From HGM04593 sp045631205 (lineage in GTDB: Bacteria; Bacteroidota; Bacteroidia; Bacteroidales; Bacteroidaceae), in contig JAZQUI010000016.1 in NCBI GenBank assembly GCA_045631205.1, forward strand, positions 1-64,000: 64,000 nt of DNA, written 5' to 3'. The notes under the pieces are model-generated. The model was not told the origin of the DNA, did no database searches, and saw nothing but the letters and a program-made list of their open reading frames with translations. A program made the translations under genes and the position numbers. Positions 51,091-59,239 of the stretch are shown piece by piece. How positions within the stretch are numbered: position 1 is the stretch's first letter; each line of letters starts with the position of its first letter.

Positions 51091-51606
51091 TTATAGTGTT
51101 ACAAGCCCTTCGGGAAGGTCGAATTTGATTTCTCTCTTTTTGTGGTCGATGCCGGCGATAAATTCCTCTTGTGCGGGTATAAGTATCTCTTCGCCATCCT
51201 TTTCAATAACAAACAGGGTGTTTATGGTACTGTCATCGACATCGGTTATTTCGCCAATGCGGCCCATCTTGGTGTCGGTGGCTTTGAATCCTTTGAAATA
51301 ACTCCATGCGAGGTCGTCGTTCTCCTCCACCCACTCGCGTGGTATGTAAACCTCGCGGTTTGTGAGGTAGCGTACCTCGTCGGCACTGTTCATTCTTTCC
51401 ATTTTAAGTATAATGGAGTCGTTGTTCTTTGTGCGGCAGTATTCAAAGAAAAAGGGTACGAGTATTCCATCAATGTCAACGGCTACAAAGTCGCACTCGT
51501 CACCAAGTGCATAGTCTTCGGCCTGTAACCCGATTTCTCCCTTTGTGCCGTGTGGTTTGAGGAACTTGCCAAAGTGTACAAAATCTTCTTTTCTGAGCAT
51601 AATCAA
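51091..51606 (-). CDS. rimM: Ribosome maturation factor RimM
   Basis: 16S processing factor that binds ribosomal protein S19 during 30S maturation. Length 171. N-terminal RimM barrel starts VHFGKFLKPHGTKGEIGLQ; the second PRC-barrel half contains FKATDTKMGRIGEITDVDDS and GEEILIPAQEEFI. The start may be the first ATG or the one two codons later (MLRKEDF). The neighbours murA and the M23-like gene are 18 and 10 bp away. Confidence 0.93.
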   Translation of the reverse strand: MIMLRKEDFVHFGKFLKPHGTKGEIGLQAEDYALGDECDFVAVDIDGILVPFFFEYCRTKNNDSIILKMERMNSADEVRYLTNREVYIPREWVEENDDLAWSYFKGFKATDTKMGRIGEITDVDDSTINTLFVIEKDGEEILIPAQEEFIAGIDHKKREIKFDLPEGLVTL

Positions 51607-51624
51607 TACACCTGTATGGGTTTC

Positions 51625-52929
51625 TTATGAACGTGTTATTTTTGCGCCAATCTGGTTGAGACGGCCTTCGAGGTCCTGGTATCCGCGGTCTATCTGTTCT
51701 ATGTTGTCGATGCGGCTCACTCCGTCGGCACTCATGGCTGCAATGAGCAGGGCGATACCTGCGCGTATATCGGGTGAGCTCATGGAGCGCGGTTTTAGGG
51801 TGAAACGGTGGTTGTGTCCGATAACTACGGCGCGGTGGGGGTCGCAGAGTATAATCTGTGCGCCCATATCTATCAACTTATCGACAAAGAAGAGGCGGCT
51901 CTCGAACATCTTCTGGTGTATAAGCACACTGCCCTTTGCCTGTATGGCTGTCACCAGCATCACACTCAATAGGTCGGGGGTGAGGCCGGGCCACGGAGCA
52001 TCGCTTATTGTCATTATGGAGCCATCGATGAAAGAATCTATTTGGTACTCTTTCTGCTCGGGGATGAAAATATCGTCACCCTTCTGCTCAAAATGTATGC
52101 CCAAGCGGCGGAAACTGTCGGGTATTATTCCAAGGTTTTCGAACGATACGTTCTTTATGGTAATCTCGCTCTGTGTCATAGCGGCCATGCCAATGAAACT
52201 TCCCACCTCAATCATATCGGGAAGAGCACGGTGTACACATCCGCCCAACTCTTTCACACCCTCAATGGTGAGAAGGTTGCTGGCTATGCCCGAAATTTTT
52301 GCTCCCATCTTGTTGAGCATTCTGCACAACTGTTGTATGTAGGGCTCGCAAGCGGCATTGTAAATGGTGGTGGTGCCTTCGGCAAGAACCGCTCCCATTA
52401 TTATGTTGGCGGTACCGGTTACCGAAGCCTCGTCGAGCAACATTGTGCATCCTTTCAACTTCTGGGCGTTCATACGGTAGATTCTCTTTTCCAGGTCGAA
52501 ACTGAACGACGCACCTAGTTTTTGAAGGCCTATTATGTGTGTGTCGAGTCTGCGGCGGCCAATTTTGTCGCCACCGGGCTCGGACATAGTGGCCTTGCCG
52601 AAACGGGCAAGCAACGGGCCTATGAACATAACCGAACCGCGCAAGCGTGCGCAGCCGTTTATGTACTCCTCGCTGTCGATGTAGTCGAGGTTGACGTTGT
52701 TGGCCTGAAATGTGAAGCAGCCCACGCCGTTGCGGGTAACGCTCACACCCATATTTATCAACTGGTTTATGAGGTTGTTCACGTCGGCTATGTCGGGGAT
52801 GTTCTCAATTGTTACCTTTTCGGCGGTGAGCAGCGTTGCGCATATCTCCTGCAACACCTCGTTCTTTGCTCCTTGCGGAGTGATGCTGCCATTGAGTTTG
52901 TGTCCTCCTTCTATGATGAAAGATGCCAT
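51625..52929 (-). CDS. murA: UDP-GlcNAc 1-carboxyvinyltransferase, Asp-type
   Basis: Cytoplasmic enzyme adding enolpyruvate to UDP-GlcNAc, the committed step of peptidoglycan synthesis. Length 434. LysAsn at 22-23 (QGAKNE) and the active-site loop SEPGGDKIGRRRLDTH are clear. At the position of E. coli Cys115, the target of fosfomycin, this protein has Asp121 (GGD against GGC). Asp at this site is active but not alkylated by the drug, as known from mycobacteria and Chlamydia. Resistance of this enzyme to fosfomycin is therefore expected. It sits 12 bp after DUF4290. Confidence 0.95.
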   Translation of the reverse strand: MASFIIEGGHKLNGSITPQGAKNEVLQEICATLLTAEKVTIENIPDIADVNNLINQLINMGVSVTRNGVGCFTFQANNVNLDYIDSEEYINGCARLRGSVMFIGPLLARFGKATMSEPGGDKIGRRRLDTHIIGLQKLGASFSFDLEKRIYRMNAQKLKGCTMLLDEASVTGTANIIMGAVLAEGTTTIYNAACEPYIQQLCRMLNKMGAKISGIASNLLTIEGVKELGGCVHRALPDMIEVGSFIGMAAMTQSEITIKNVSFENLGIIPDSFRRLGIHFEQKGDDIFIPEQKEYQIDSFIDGSIMTISDAPWPGLTPDLLSVMLVTAIQAKGSVLIHQKMFESRLFFVDKLIDMGAQIILCDPHRAVVIGHNHRFTLKPRSMSSPDIRAGIALLIAAMSADGVSRIDNIEQIDRGYQDLEGRLNQIGAKITRS

Positions 52930-52941
52930 AGTATTGTCTGT

Positions 52942-53562
52942 TTAATGTTGTTTCTTCTTGAATATTTTTTTACCGGCCTGTTGGCGTCCTTTGTTGTTGG
53001 GGCGGTTGTTGTTGGGCGCTTGTCCGTTTATCTTTATCTCGCCCTCGGTGATATCTATCTGTCCTTTTGAATACATTTTAAGGTCTTCATATATCCTTTT
53101 ATCCTCCACGCCATCTTTGTTCCACGCTATGTGGTTCTTTTTCATCTGTATGGCGATGAGCTCAATGAGCTTGTTGCGCTGCTCACCCTCTTCGAGTGTA
53201 CAGGCATAGGCAATCATCTCTTCTACGATGCGGCCGTAGTGGCGGTGTCGTACCTCGCCTGTCTGGTAAGGTATTCTCTGCGGCGGTTCGTTGAATTTCT
53301 CTTTCTTTATAACCACTACGGGGTAATCGATATCGAGTTTAAAGTCGGACATTATTGCAAGGTGGTCCCACAGTTTGCGTTCAAAGTCGGGCAGGTTGCG
53401 CAGGTTGGGAAACATACTTGCCATAATGTTCACGATGGTGTTTGCACACTTCTGTCGCTCCTCACGGCTTTCCAGTGTTAGGGCGTGATCTACCATTTTC
53501 TGTACCGAGCGACCATATTCGGGCAGTGGCAATCGCTTCTGTTTGGTATTGTATTCCATCAT
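52942..53562 (-). CDS. DUF4290 protein
   Basis: A 206-residue protein of the DUF4290 family, found in Bacteroidota beside murA and of unknown function. Conserved stretches are LPEYGRSVQKMVDHAL, MFPNLRNLPDFERKLWDHLA and RHRHYGRIVEEMI. The fold is predicted helical, with no signal peptide. The C-terminal ~35 residues are a low-complexity Asn/Lys/Arg tail. The fixed place next to murA suggests a link to envelope growth, but this is inference only. Confidence 0.85.
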   Translation of the reverse strand: MMEYNTKQKRLPLPEYGRSVQKMVDHALTLESREERQKCANTIVNIMASMFPNLRNLPDFERKLWDHLAIMSDFKLDIDYPVVVIKKEKFNEPPQRIPYQTGEVRHRHYGRIVEEMIAYACTLEEGEQRNKLIELIAIQMKKNHIAWNKDGVEDKRIYEDLKMYSKGQIDITEGEIKINGQAPNNNRPNNKGRQQAGKKIFKKKQH

Positions 53563-53575
53563 ATCGGTAACTGTT

Positions 53576-54277
53576 TTAGAGGTTTTTCAAAAGCTCTTTA
53601 GGCTTTGTGGCAATAAAGTTTTTCAGGTAGAAAGGCTCAAAGTATGCAATATCCTCGAACTTCTCTTCCCACGCAGCGCGTTCGGCAAGTGGCATCATAT
53701 TTTTTGCCAGCGGGCAGCGGAACTTGTCGATGAAACGTGCATTGGGATGGGTGATTATGCTGCTGCACTTGCCTGCTCCGTTGCCAAAGAAATATACGGG
53801 ATGCTCGGCAAGAATGTCGGCAAAACTCTCCTCGGTGACAATTTCGGCAGCAGTGGGTTTTACCACGTTCAGAGCTCTGTCGTAAACTGTTGCATAAACC
53901 TCGTTGCGGCGTGCATCTATCATAGGGCACAAGAGTGCATCTTCGGGTAGCTCCTCTCCAAGCAAAAGAGGCACACACATTATGGCTGTGGTGGGTATTG
54001 CAATGAGCGGTATATTTCGCCCGTAGCAAACTCCTTTCGCTGTTGATGATGCTATGCGCAGGCTTGTGTAAGAGCCCGGGCCGCAACTCAATGCAACCGC
54101 TGTGAGTGGCATACTGCGGCTGTCGGCCATGTTGATAGCCTCTTCGACAAAAGGTGCAAGCACTTTGGCGTGCGAGCGCTCCTCTTCGTTTACTCTCTCG
54201 AAAAAAACCTGTCCGTCCTCGCTCAATGCCACAGAGCATATATCGGTCGAGGCTTCTATGTGTAATATTACTGCCAT
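53576..54277 (-). CDS. tsaB: tRNA threonylcarbamoyladenosine synthesis protein TsaB
   Basis: Actin-like ASKHA protein that scaffolds the TsaD-TsaE complex making t6A37 in tRNA. It starts ILHIEASTDICSVALSEDG; the family hallmark CGPGSYTSLRIASSTAKGV follows at about 72-90. Length 233 residues. It is the first gene of the long minus-strand run down to the alkaline phosphatase and is divergent from yicC. Confidence 0.93.
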   Translation of the reverse strand: MAVILHIEASTDICSVALSEDGQVFFERVNEEERSHAKVLAPFVEEAINMADSRSMPLTAVALSCGPGSYTSLRIASSTAKGVCYGRNIPLIAIPTTAIMCVPLLLGEELPEDALLCPMIDARRNEVYATVYDRALNVVKPTAAEIVTEESFADILAEHPVYFFGNGAGKCSSIITHPNARFIDKFRCPLAKNMMPLAERAAWEEKFEDIAYFEPFYLKNFIATKPKELLKNL

Positions 54278-54317
54278 TTTGCTGTTTTAAGTTTTGTGGG
54301 TTTCCCGTATCAAAATG

Positions 54318-54349
54318 CAAAAATAGGAATTTAAACTTATTATTGCTAA
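54318..54349 (-). promoter_or_regulatory. Candidate tsaB operon promoter
   Basis: Minus-strand TATTTTTG (54325-54318) fits TAnnTTTG, with TTAG 20 nt upstream (54349-54346) in place of TTTG. It would drive the nine-gene run. Confidence 0.5.
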
Positions 54350-54404
54350 TAAATAATATTTTTTAATACAGAATGTTTTGCCGGTTGTAAAAAAAGTGCG
54401 CTAA

Positions 54405-54437
54405 ATTGCCTGTTTATTGAATAAATGTTTAATTTTG
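54405..54437 (+). promoter_or_regulatory. Candidate yicC-gmk-nadD promoter
   Basis: TAATTTTG (54430-54437) is a full -7 match; ATTG (54405-54408) lies 21 nt upstream, one base from TTTG. The ATG of yicC is 82 bp further on. Confidence 0.6.
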
Positions 54438-54519
54438 CATAATTGTGATATAAAGACAAGCAAAACTTTTAAGAACTTTTTAACCCGGGCAGGAGTTGTG
54501 TCTGCCATAAAAGAGAGAT

Positions 54520-55395
54520 ATGATATTATCTATGACCGGCTACGGCAAGGCTGTGGCACTTTATCAGGACAGGAAAATTTGTATAGAGATTCGTTCGCTC
54601 AACGGAAAGGCGATGGATCTTTCAACCCGTATAGCAGCCCAGTTCAAGGGTTACGAGATGGAGATACGCACTTTGCTTACAAGTGTGCTGGAGCGTGGAA
54701 AGGTTGATTTTGCTCTGTGGGTAGAGCAGAACGAGAAGGTTGAAACCCCTTCGATAAATGCCGATGTTATGCAGGCTTATGCCGAGCAGATGAAAGCCGT
54801 GGCAGAAAAGACCTCAATCCCCCTGCCGCAAAATATGTTTGAAGTGCTGCTTCGTTTGCCCGATGTTATTGCCCGCAAAGAGGTTTATGAAGTGGGTGAC
54901 GATGAGTGGGCTGTTGTTTCGGCGGCTATAAAGGAAGCGCTCGACGATATTCTCTCTTTTCGCAAACAGGAGGGTGAGGCTTTGCAGGCAAAATTCCTCG
55001 ATAAAATCGGGAATATTTCTGCTTTGTTGGCAAGTGTGGAGCCTTACGAAAAGGAACGCGTGGAGAAGATTCGTGCACGCATAAAGGAGAGCCTTGAAAA
55101 ACAGGTGGGGGTTGATTACGACAAGAACCGCTTTGAGCAGGAACTAATATTCTATATTGAGAAACTCGATATAAACGAAGAGAAGCAACGCCTCTCGAAC
55201 CACTTGAAATATTTCGTTGAAACCATTGATGGTGTGCACGGACAGGGTAAGAAACTTGGTTTCATTGCACAAGAGATGGGACGTGAAATAAATACTCTCG
55301 GTAGTAAGAGCAACCACGCCGAGATGCAGAATATTGTAGTTAAAATGAAAGACGAACTTGAACAGATAAAAGAGCAGGTTCTTAATGTGATGTAA
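54520..55395 (+). CDS. YicC family endoribonuclease
   Basis: Member of the YicC/YloC family, recently recognised as RNA endonucleases, 291 residues. The N terminus ILSMTGYGKA is the family hallmark (MTGxG), as is the C-terminal KLGFIAQEMGREINTLGSKS. An N-terminal YicC domain is followed by DUF1732. It is followed 2 bp later by gmk, an arrangement common in many bacteria. Confidence 0.92.
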   Translation: MILSMTGYGKAVALYQDRKICIEIRSLNGKAMDLSTRIAAQFKGYEMEIRTLLTSVLERGKVDFALWVEQNEKVETPSINADVMQAYAEQMKAVAEKTSIPLPQNMFEVLLRLPDVIARKEVYEVGDDEWAVVSAAIKEALDDILSFRKQEGEALQAKFLDKIGNISALLASVEPYEKERVEKIRARIKESLEKQVGVDYDKNRFEQELIFYIEKLDINEEKQRLSNHLKYFVETIDGVHGQGKKLGFIAQEMGREINTLGSKSNHAEMQNIVVKMKDELEQIKEQVLNVM

Positions 55396-55397
55396 CT

Positions 55398-55964
55398 ATG
55401 AGTAACGGAAAAGTCGTGATTTTTTCGGCACCATCGGGCTCGGGAAAATCAACCTTGGTACACTATCTTATGGACGAGAATCCTTCGTTCGGTTTTTCAG
55501 TGTCGGCAACCAGCCGCCCGCCGCGTGGCGAGGAGCAGCACGGTGTGGACTATTTCTTCTTCACCCCCGACGAGTTTCGCGCAAAAATCTTTGCCAACGA
55601 GTTTGTGGAGTATGAAGAGGTTTATCCCGGTCGTTTCTACGGCACATTGAAGTCGCAGGTCGAGGAGCAATTGAAGAAACAGAACATTCTTTTCGATGTG
55701 GATGTGAAGGGTGGTTGTAGCCTTAAAAAATATTATGGCTCACGCGCGCTGTTCATCTTTGTGCAGGCTCCCTCTATCGAGGTGCTCCGCGAACGTCTTG
55801 TAGGTCGTGGTGACACTGCTCCCGAAGAGATAGAGAAACGATTGGGCAAGGCCGAGTACGAAATGACTTTCTCTAAATATGCCGACCGTGTTATTGTGAA
55901 CGACAACCTAGAGAAGGCAAAAGAGGAACTTCTTGCCGTTGTCAATAAGTTCCTGAATGAATAA
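55398..55964 (+). CDS. gmk: Guanylate kinase
   Basis: Cytoplasmic kinase phosphorylating GMP to GDP. The P-loop is APSGSGKSTL (11-20), and the GMP-binding lid has SRPPRGEEQHGVDYFF. Length 188 residues. The gene overlaps nadD by 8 bp and follows yicC by 2 bp. Confidence 0.96.
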   Translation: MSNGKVVIFSAPSGSGKSTLVHYLMDENPSFGFSVSATSRPPRGEEQHGVDYFFFTPDEFRAKIFANEFVEYEEVYPGRFYGTLKSQVEEQLKKQNILFDVDVKGGCSLKKYYGSRALFIFVQAPSIEVLRERLVGRGDTAPEEIEKRLGKAEYEMTFSKYADRVIVNDNLEKAKEELLAVVNKFLNE

Positions 55965-56535
55965 TAAGATACCTACAGTAATATTTGGCGGCAGTTTCGA
56001 CCCTATACACAATGGGCATATGTCGCTTGCTGCCGAAGTGTGTCGCCGTGGGCTTGCTACCGAGGTGTGGTTTATGGTCTCTCCGTTGAATCCCCATAAG
56101 GAGGGTTGCAGAATTACCCCCGAAGAGATCCGTCTGAAAATGGTGCAGCTTGCGGTTGAGGGAAATGCCTCTTTCGTGGCGTGCGATTTTGAATTCTCAT
56201 TGCCGCGTCCATCATACACGGTGAACACCCTTGCCGCCCTTGAAGAGGCCTTCCCGGAAAGGGAGTTTAAGCTCTTGATAGGTGCCGATAATTGGGAAAA
56301 GTTCCATAAGTGGTATAAGTGGGAAACCATTCTCTCGCGATACAAAATAATTGTGTACCCACGTGGAAACGAGCAGGAACCACCGTTGCCCGCCGGGGTT
56401 GTGTGGTTACCGGCACCTCTGTACGATGTGAGTTCCACAATGGTTCGCGATGCAGTGGCCACTGGTGAGGATATCTCCTGTTTGGTTCCGCAGCCGGTAG
56501 TCGGTTACATAAAAGAAAAATCTTTGTATAAATAA
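55957..56535 (+). CDS. nadD: Nicotinate-nucleotide adenylyltransferase
   Basis: Enzyme of NAD synthesis making nicotinate adenine dinucleotide from NaMN. The nucleotidyltransferase motif FGGSFDPIHNGH (10-21) and C-terminal SSTMVRDAVATGED (ISSTxIR type) are present. Length 192 residues. NAD kinase is encoded separately at 36447-37319. Confidence 0.95.
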   Translation: MNNKIPTVIFGGSFDPIHNGHMSLAAEVCRRGLATEVWFMVSPLNPHKEGCRITPEEIRLKMVQLAVEGNASFVACDFEFSLPRPSYTVNTLAALEEAFPEREFKLLIGADNWEKFHKWYKWETILSRYKIIVYPRGNEQEPPLPAGVVWLPAPLYDVSSTMVRDAVATGEDISCLVPQPVVGYIKEKSLYK

Positions 56536-56543
56536 TTATAGTC

Positions 56544-57185
56544 ATGAGAAAATCAGTTCTATCGATATTCTGTCTCTTTTCATCGCTTGTTTTCGCTCAA
56601 GAGGGCATAAAGTTCTACCCCGAAATGTGCGACCCCCTTCAAGAGGTGTTTTGTGATTATGTTGAGCGTGAGGGAGAGGTAAAATATATTTCCAGCCGCG
56701 ATGGTCAATATATAGGTAATCTCATCAATCATAATATATACGGTTGGGGATATTTCCTTGCCAACAATGGTGCGCAGACTTTTGGTCAGTACCGCAATGG
56801 CAAACACATCTTCGGTATAACCCTTACCGACAAAATGGCCCGTGTGGGCAGTGAGGAGCATTTTGTGGAGTATGATGTTGCGACCGGTAATATTCTGCGA
56901 GTTCACACCGTAGAGGGCGACTTGCGCCTTTCTGCTCCCTATGTGCCTTCGGCGGGAGCGTCTGCCGAGTACACATTCAAGCGTGTAAGGTATGAAAACG
57001 GCGATGCCTATTATGGCGAGATGTACAATGGCCGCCGTCACGGCTATGGAGTCTATTATTGGGCGAATGGCGATTTTTGGTATGGGAAATATGAGAATGG
57101 CTATCGTCAGGGATATGGCGTGCTTGTAAAACCCGACCGTCGTATCTATTATGGTAAATGGGTGGGAGACAGTAAAGTTCGATAA
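56544..57185 (+). CDS. Exported MORN-repeat protein
   Basis: A 213-residue protein with a signal peptide (about 1-18, VFAQ). Residues ~145-205 contain two to three MORN repeats (YYGEMYNGRRHGYGVYYW; WYGKYENGYRQGYGVLV), a beta-hairpin repeat often used for membrane or lipid contacts. The N-terminal part has a weaker repeat (YIGNLINHNIYGWGYFL). No enzymatic motif is seen. It follows nadD by 8 bp, but the promoter-like DNA after it marks the end of the unit. Confidence 0.85.
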   Translation: MRKSVLSIFCLFSSLVFAQEGIKFYPEMCDPLQEVFCDYVEREGEVKYISSRDGQYIGNLINHNIYGWGYFLANNGAQTFGQYRNGKHIFGITLTDKMARVGSEEHFVEYDVATGNILRVHTVEGDLRLSAPYVPSAGASAEYTFKRVRYENGDAYYGEMYNGRRHGYGVYYWANGDFWYGKYENGYRQGYGVLVKPDRRIYYGKWVGDSKVR

Positions 57186-57224
57186 AAAAATACAAATTAT
57201 TATTAATAATACCATTATTATTAT

Positions 57225-57232
57225 TATATTTG
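57225..57232 (+). promoter_or_regulatory. Candidate -7 element of the GH109-like gene
   Basis: TATATTTG, a full TAnnTTTG match, 65 bp before the ATG at 57298, in an almost pure A/T stretch without a recognisable TTTG. Confidence 0.5.
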
Positions 57233-57297
57233 CCCTCGTATAGATTGGGCTTAAAGGATTTTAAGTAAACTTAATATAAACTTTTAAAAACCACATT

Positions 57298-58962
57298 ATG
57301 AATTTTAAGAAACTTTTCGGTTATGCTTTCGCAGCTGTTATGGCTCTCTCGGCTACCACAGCACAGGCACAATCCCTTTCTCCTTCTACAAAATGGAACT
57401 GGAATAAGGGTACAATCGTTGTTGAAACTCCCGCTCGTGCCGAGGGTCAGCAACACGTTCTTAATTTGACCGCAGCTCCTATTCAGACAGTGCGCGTTGC
57501 TTTTGTCGGCTTGGGTATGCGTGGTCCCGGTGCAGTGGTACGTTTTTGCCGTATTCCCGGTGTTGAAATTGTAGCTCTCTGCGACTATGAGTATGCACGT
57601 GCCGAGGCTTGTCAGAAACACCTCCGCGAGCAGGGTTTGATGCCTGCCGACATCTATTGCGGTGAGAAAGGTTATGAGGAACTTTGCAAACGTCCCGATA
57701 TTGACCTTGTTTACATCGCTGCCGACTGGAATCACCACTATCCTATAGCTAAATTTGCTATGGAGAATGGCAAGCACGCAGCTATTGAGGTTCCTTCTGC
57801 AATGAACCTTGAGCAGTGCTGGAGCCTTATCGACCTTTCAGAGAAGACACGCCTTCACTGTTTCATCCTTGAGAACTGCTGCTACGACGACTATGAAATG
57901 AACGCTCTTGCAATGGCTCAGGATGGTGTCTTTGGTGAAATTATCCGTGCAGAGGGTGCCTACATCCACAGCCTCGAGTGGTTCTGGGATGCATATTGGA
58001 AAGATCCCGCCGACAATGATGTTGAGAATCTTCACTGGCGTCTAAAATATAATAAGGAGAACCGTGGTGACCTTTATGCAACTCACGGCCTTGGCCCCGT
58101 TGCGCAGTGTTTGGACATTCACCGCGGCGACCGCTTTGCAACACTTGTAGCAATGGATACAGAGCCTTTCTTTGGTAAGGAACTTGTAAAGGAGAAGACC
58201 GGTAAGGAGTGTACTGAATTCCGTAACGGTGACCACACTACAACACTTATGCGTACAGCACAGGGTAAGGTTGTTGAAATCCAGCACAACGTAATGACTC
58301 CTCAGCCTTATAACCGTTTGTTCAAGCTCACAGGTACAAAGGGTTATGCTACAAAGTACCCCACACCTGAGTTTGCCCTCTCGGGCGAGGCTCTCAAAGG
58401 AACCGGTGCTCCCCAGGTTGATAACCTCAACGCTCACGGTTTTATGAATGCTGACCAAAAGAATGCTCTTATGGCAAAATATTACCACCCTATTCTCAAA
58501 AAATATGTTGAGAAAGGTCGCGACCTTGGTCACGGTGGTATGGACTTTGTAATGGATTCACGTCTTGTATACTGCTTGCAGAATGGTCTTCCCCTCGATA
58601 TGGACGTATATGATATGGCTGAGTGGTGCTGTCTTGCCGAGCTCGGTACCCTTTCTATGGACAACAACTGCGCTCCTGTAGAGTTCCCCGACTTTACCCG
58701 TGGTTATTGGAACGAAGTGAAGGGTTATAGCCACGCTTATGCGGCTCCCGAGGTTGAGGCTGCTACAGAGGCTGCTGCTGATGCTTATACTGCAGCACAG
58801 AAGGAAGTAGCTGCAAAATTGAACATGTGGGGATTGTACGACGCCGTTAAGGCTGCTGAGACACCCGAAGCAAAAGCAAAGGCACAGAAGGCTTTGGACA
58901 GCGCTCGCGCTAAAGCCGACAAACAAATTGCTAAAGCAGTCAAAAAAGCTTTGAAAAAGTAA
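57298..58962 (+). CDS. Secreted Gfo/Idh/MocA oxidoreductase, GH109-like, with basic tail
   Basis: Exported protein of 554 residues (signal peptide 1-25, AQA). The Rossmann start VRVAFVGLGMRGPGAVVRF and VALCDYEYARAEACQKHL bind NAD; later blocks include AIEVPSAMNLEQCWSLID, GLGPVAQCLDIHRGDRF and GHGGMDFVMDSRLVYCL. These are hallmarks of GH109 alpha-N-acetylgalactosaminidases, which use NAD to cleave glycosides. The last ~75 residues are an unrelated Ala/Lys/Glu-rich tail with AAPEVEAATEAAADAY and AKADKQIAKAVKKALKK, like a histone H1 tail. The substrate is not shown. It stands alone between a promoter and terminator. Confidence 0.88.
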   Translation: MNFKKLFGYAFAAVMALSATTAQAQSLSPSTKWNWNKGTIVVETPARAEGQQHVLNLTAAPIQTVRVAFVGLGMRGPGAVVRFCRIPGVEIVALCDYEYARAEACQKHLREQGLMPADIYCGEKGYEELCKRPDIDLVYIAADWNHHYPIAKFAMENGKHAAIEVPSAMNLEQCWSLIDLSEKTRLHCFILENCCYDDYEMNALAMAQDGVFGEIIRAEGAYIHSLEWFWDAYWKDPADNDVENLHWRLKYNKENRGDLYATHGLGPVAQCLDIHRGDRFATLVAMDTEPFFGKELVKEKTGKECTEFRNGDHTTTLMRTAQGKVVEIQHNVMTPQPYNRLFKLTGTKGYATKYPTPEFALSGEALKGTGAPQVDNLNAHGFMNADQKNALMAKYYHPILKKYVEKGRDLGHGGMDFVMDSRLVYCLQNGLPLDMDVYDMAEWCCLAELGTLSMDNNCAPVEFPDFTRGYWNEVKGYSHAYAAPEVEAATEAAADAYTAAQKEVAAKLNMWGLYDAVKAAETPEAKAKAQKALDSARAKADKQIAKAVKKALKK

Positions 58963-58985
58963 TAAGGACTAAAAATAAAGCAATG

Positions 58986-59020
58986 GAGAGGTGCCTTTTG
59001 AAAGGTACCTCTCTTTTTTT
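58986..59020 (+). terminator. Rho-independent terminator of the GH109-like gene
   Basis: Stem GAGAGGTGCCTTT with AAAGGTACCTCTC (one G-U pair) followed by seven T (59014-59020), 23 bp after the stop codon. Confidence 0.92.
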
Positions 59021-59164
59021 GTTTGTCTTTGTTGCAGGGGTGTATGTATTTTTAATACTTCTCTTTGATTCTTGTGTCAAAAATGTAAATATAAATTAAA
59101 GGAATGCTTGCGTAGAGTGGTTTTGGAGCGTTTTTTGAAAACAGTCGTGATTTTTTTGTTAAAT

Positions 59165-59196
59165 TTTAGGTTGGTGAGATATTATTTATAAATTTG
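59165..59196 (+). promoter_or_regulatory. Candidate promoter of the aromatic amino acid cluster
   Basis: TAAATTTG (59189-59196) is a full -7 match; TTTA (59165-59168) lies 20 nt upstream, one base off TTTG. The DAHP synthase start is 43 bp further on. No leader-peptide attenuator was found. Confidence 0.65.
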
Positions 59197-59239
59197 CGCC
59201 CAGCAAAAGAAGAAAAGAAACATTTAAAAGAAAGACGTT

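Noticed and set aside
54417..54519. Upstream start for the yicC gene
   Set aside because: That frame is different from yicC; the family start MTGYGKA is met at 54520.
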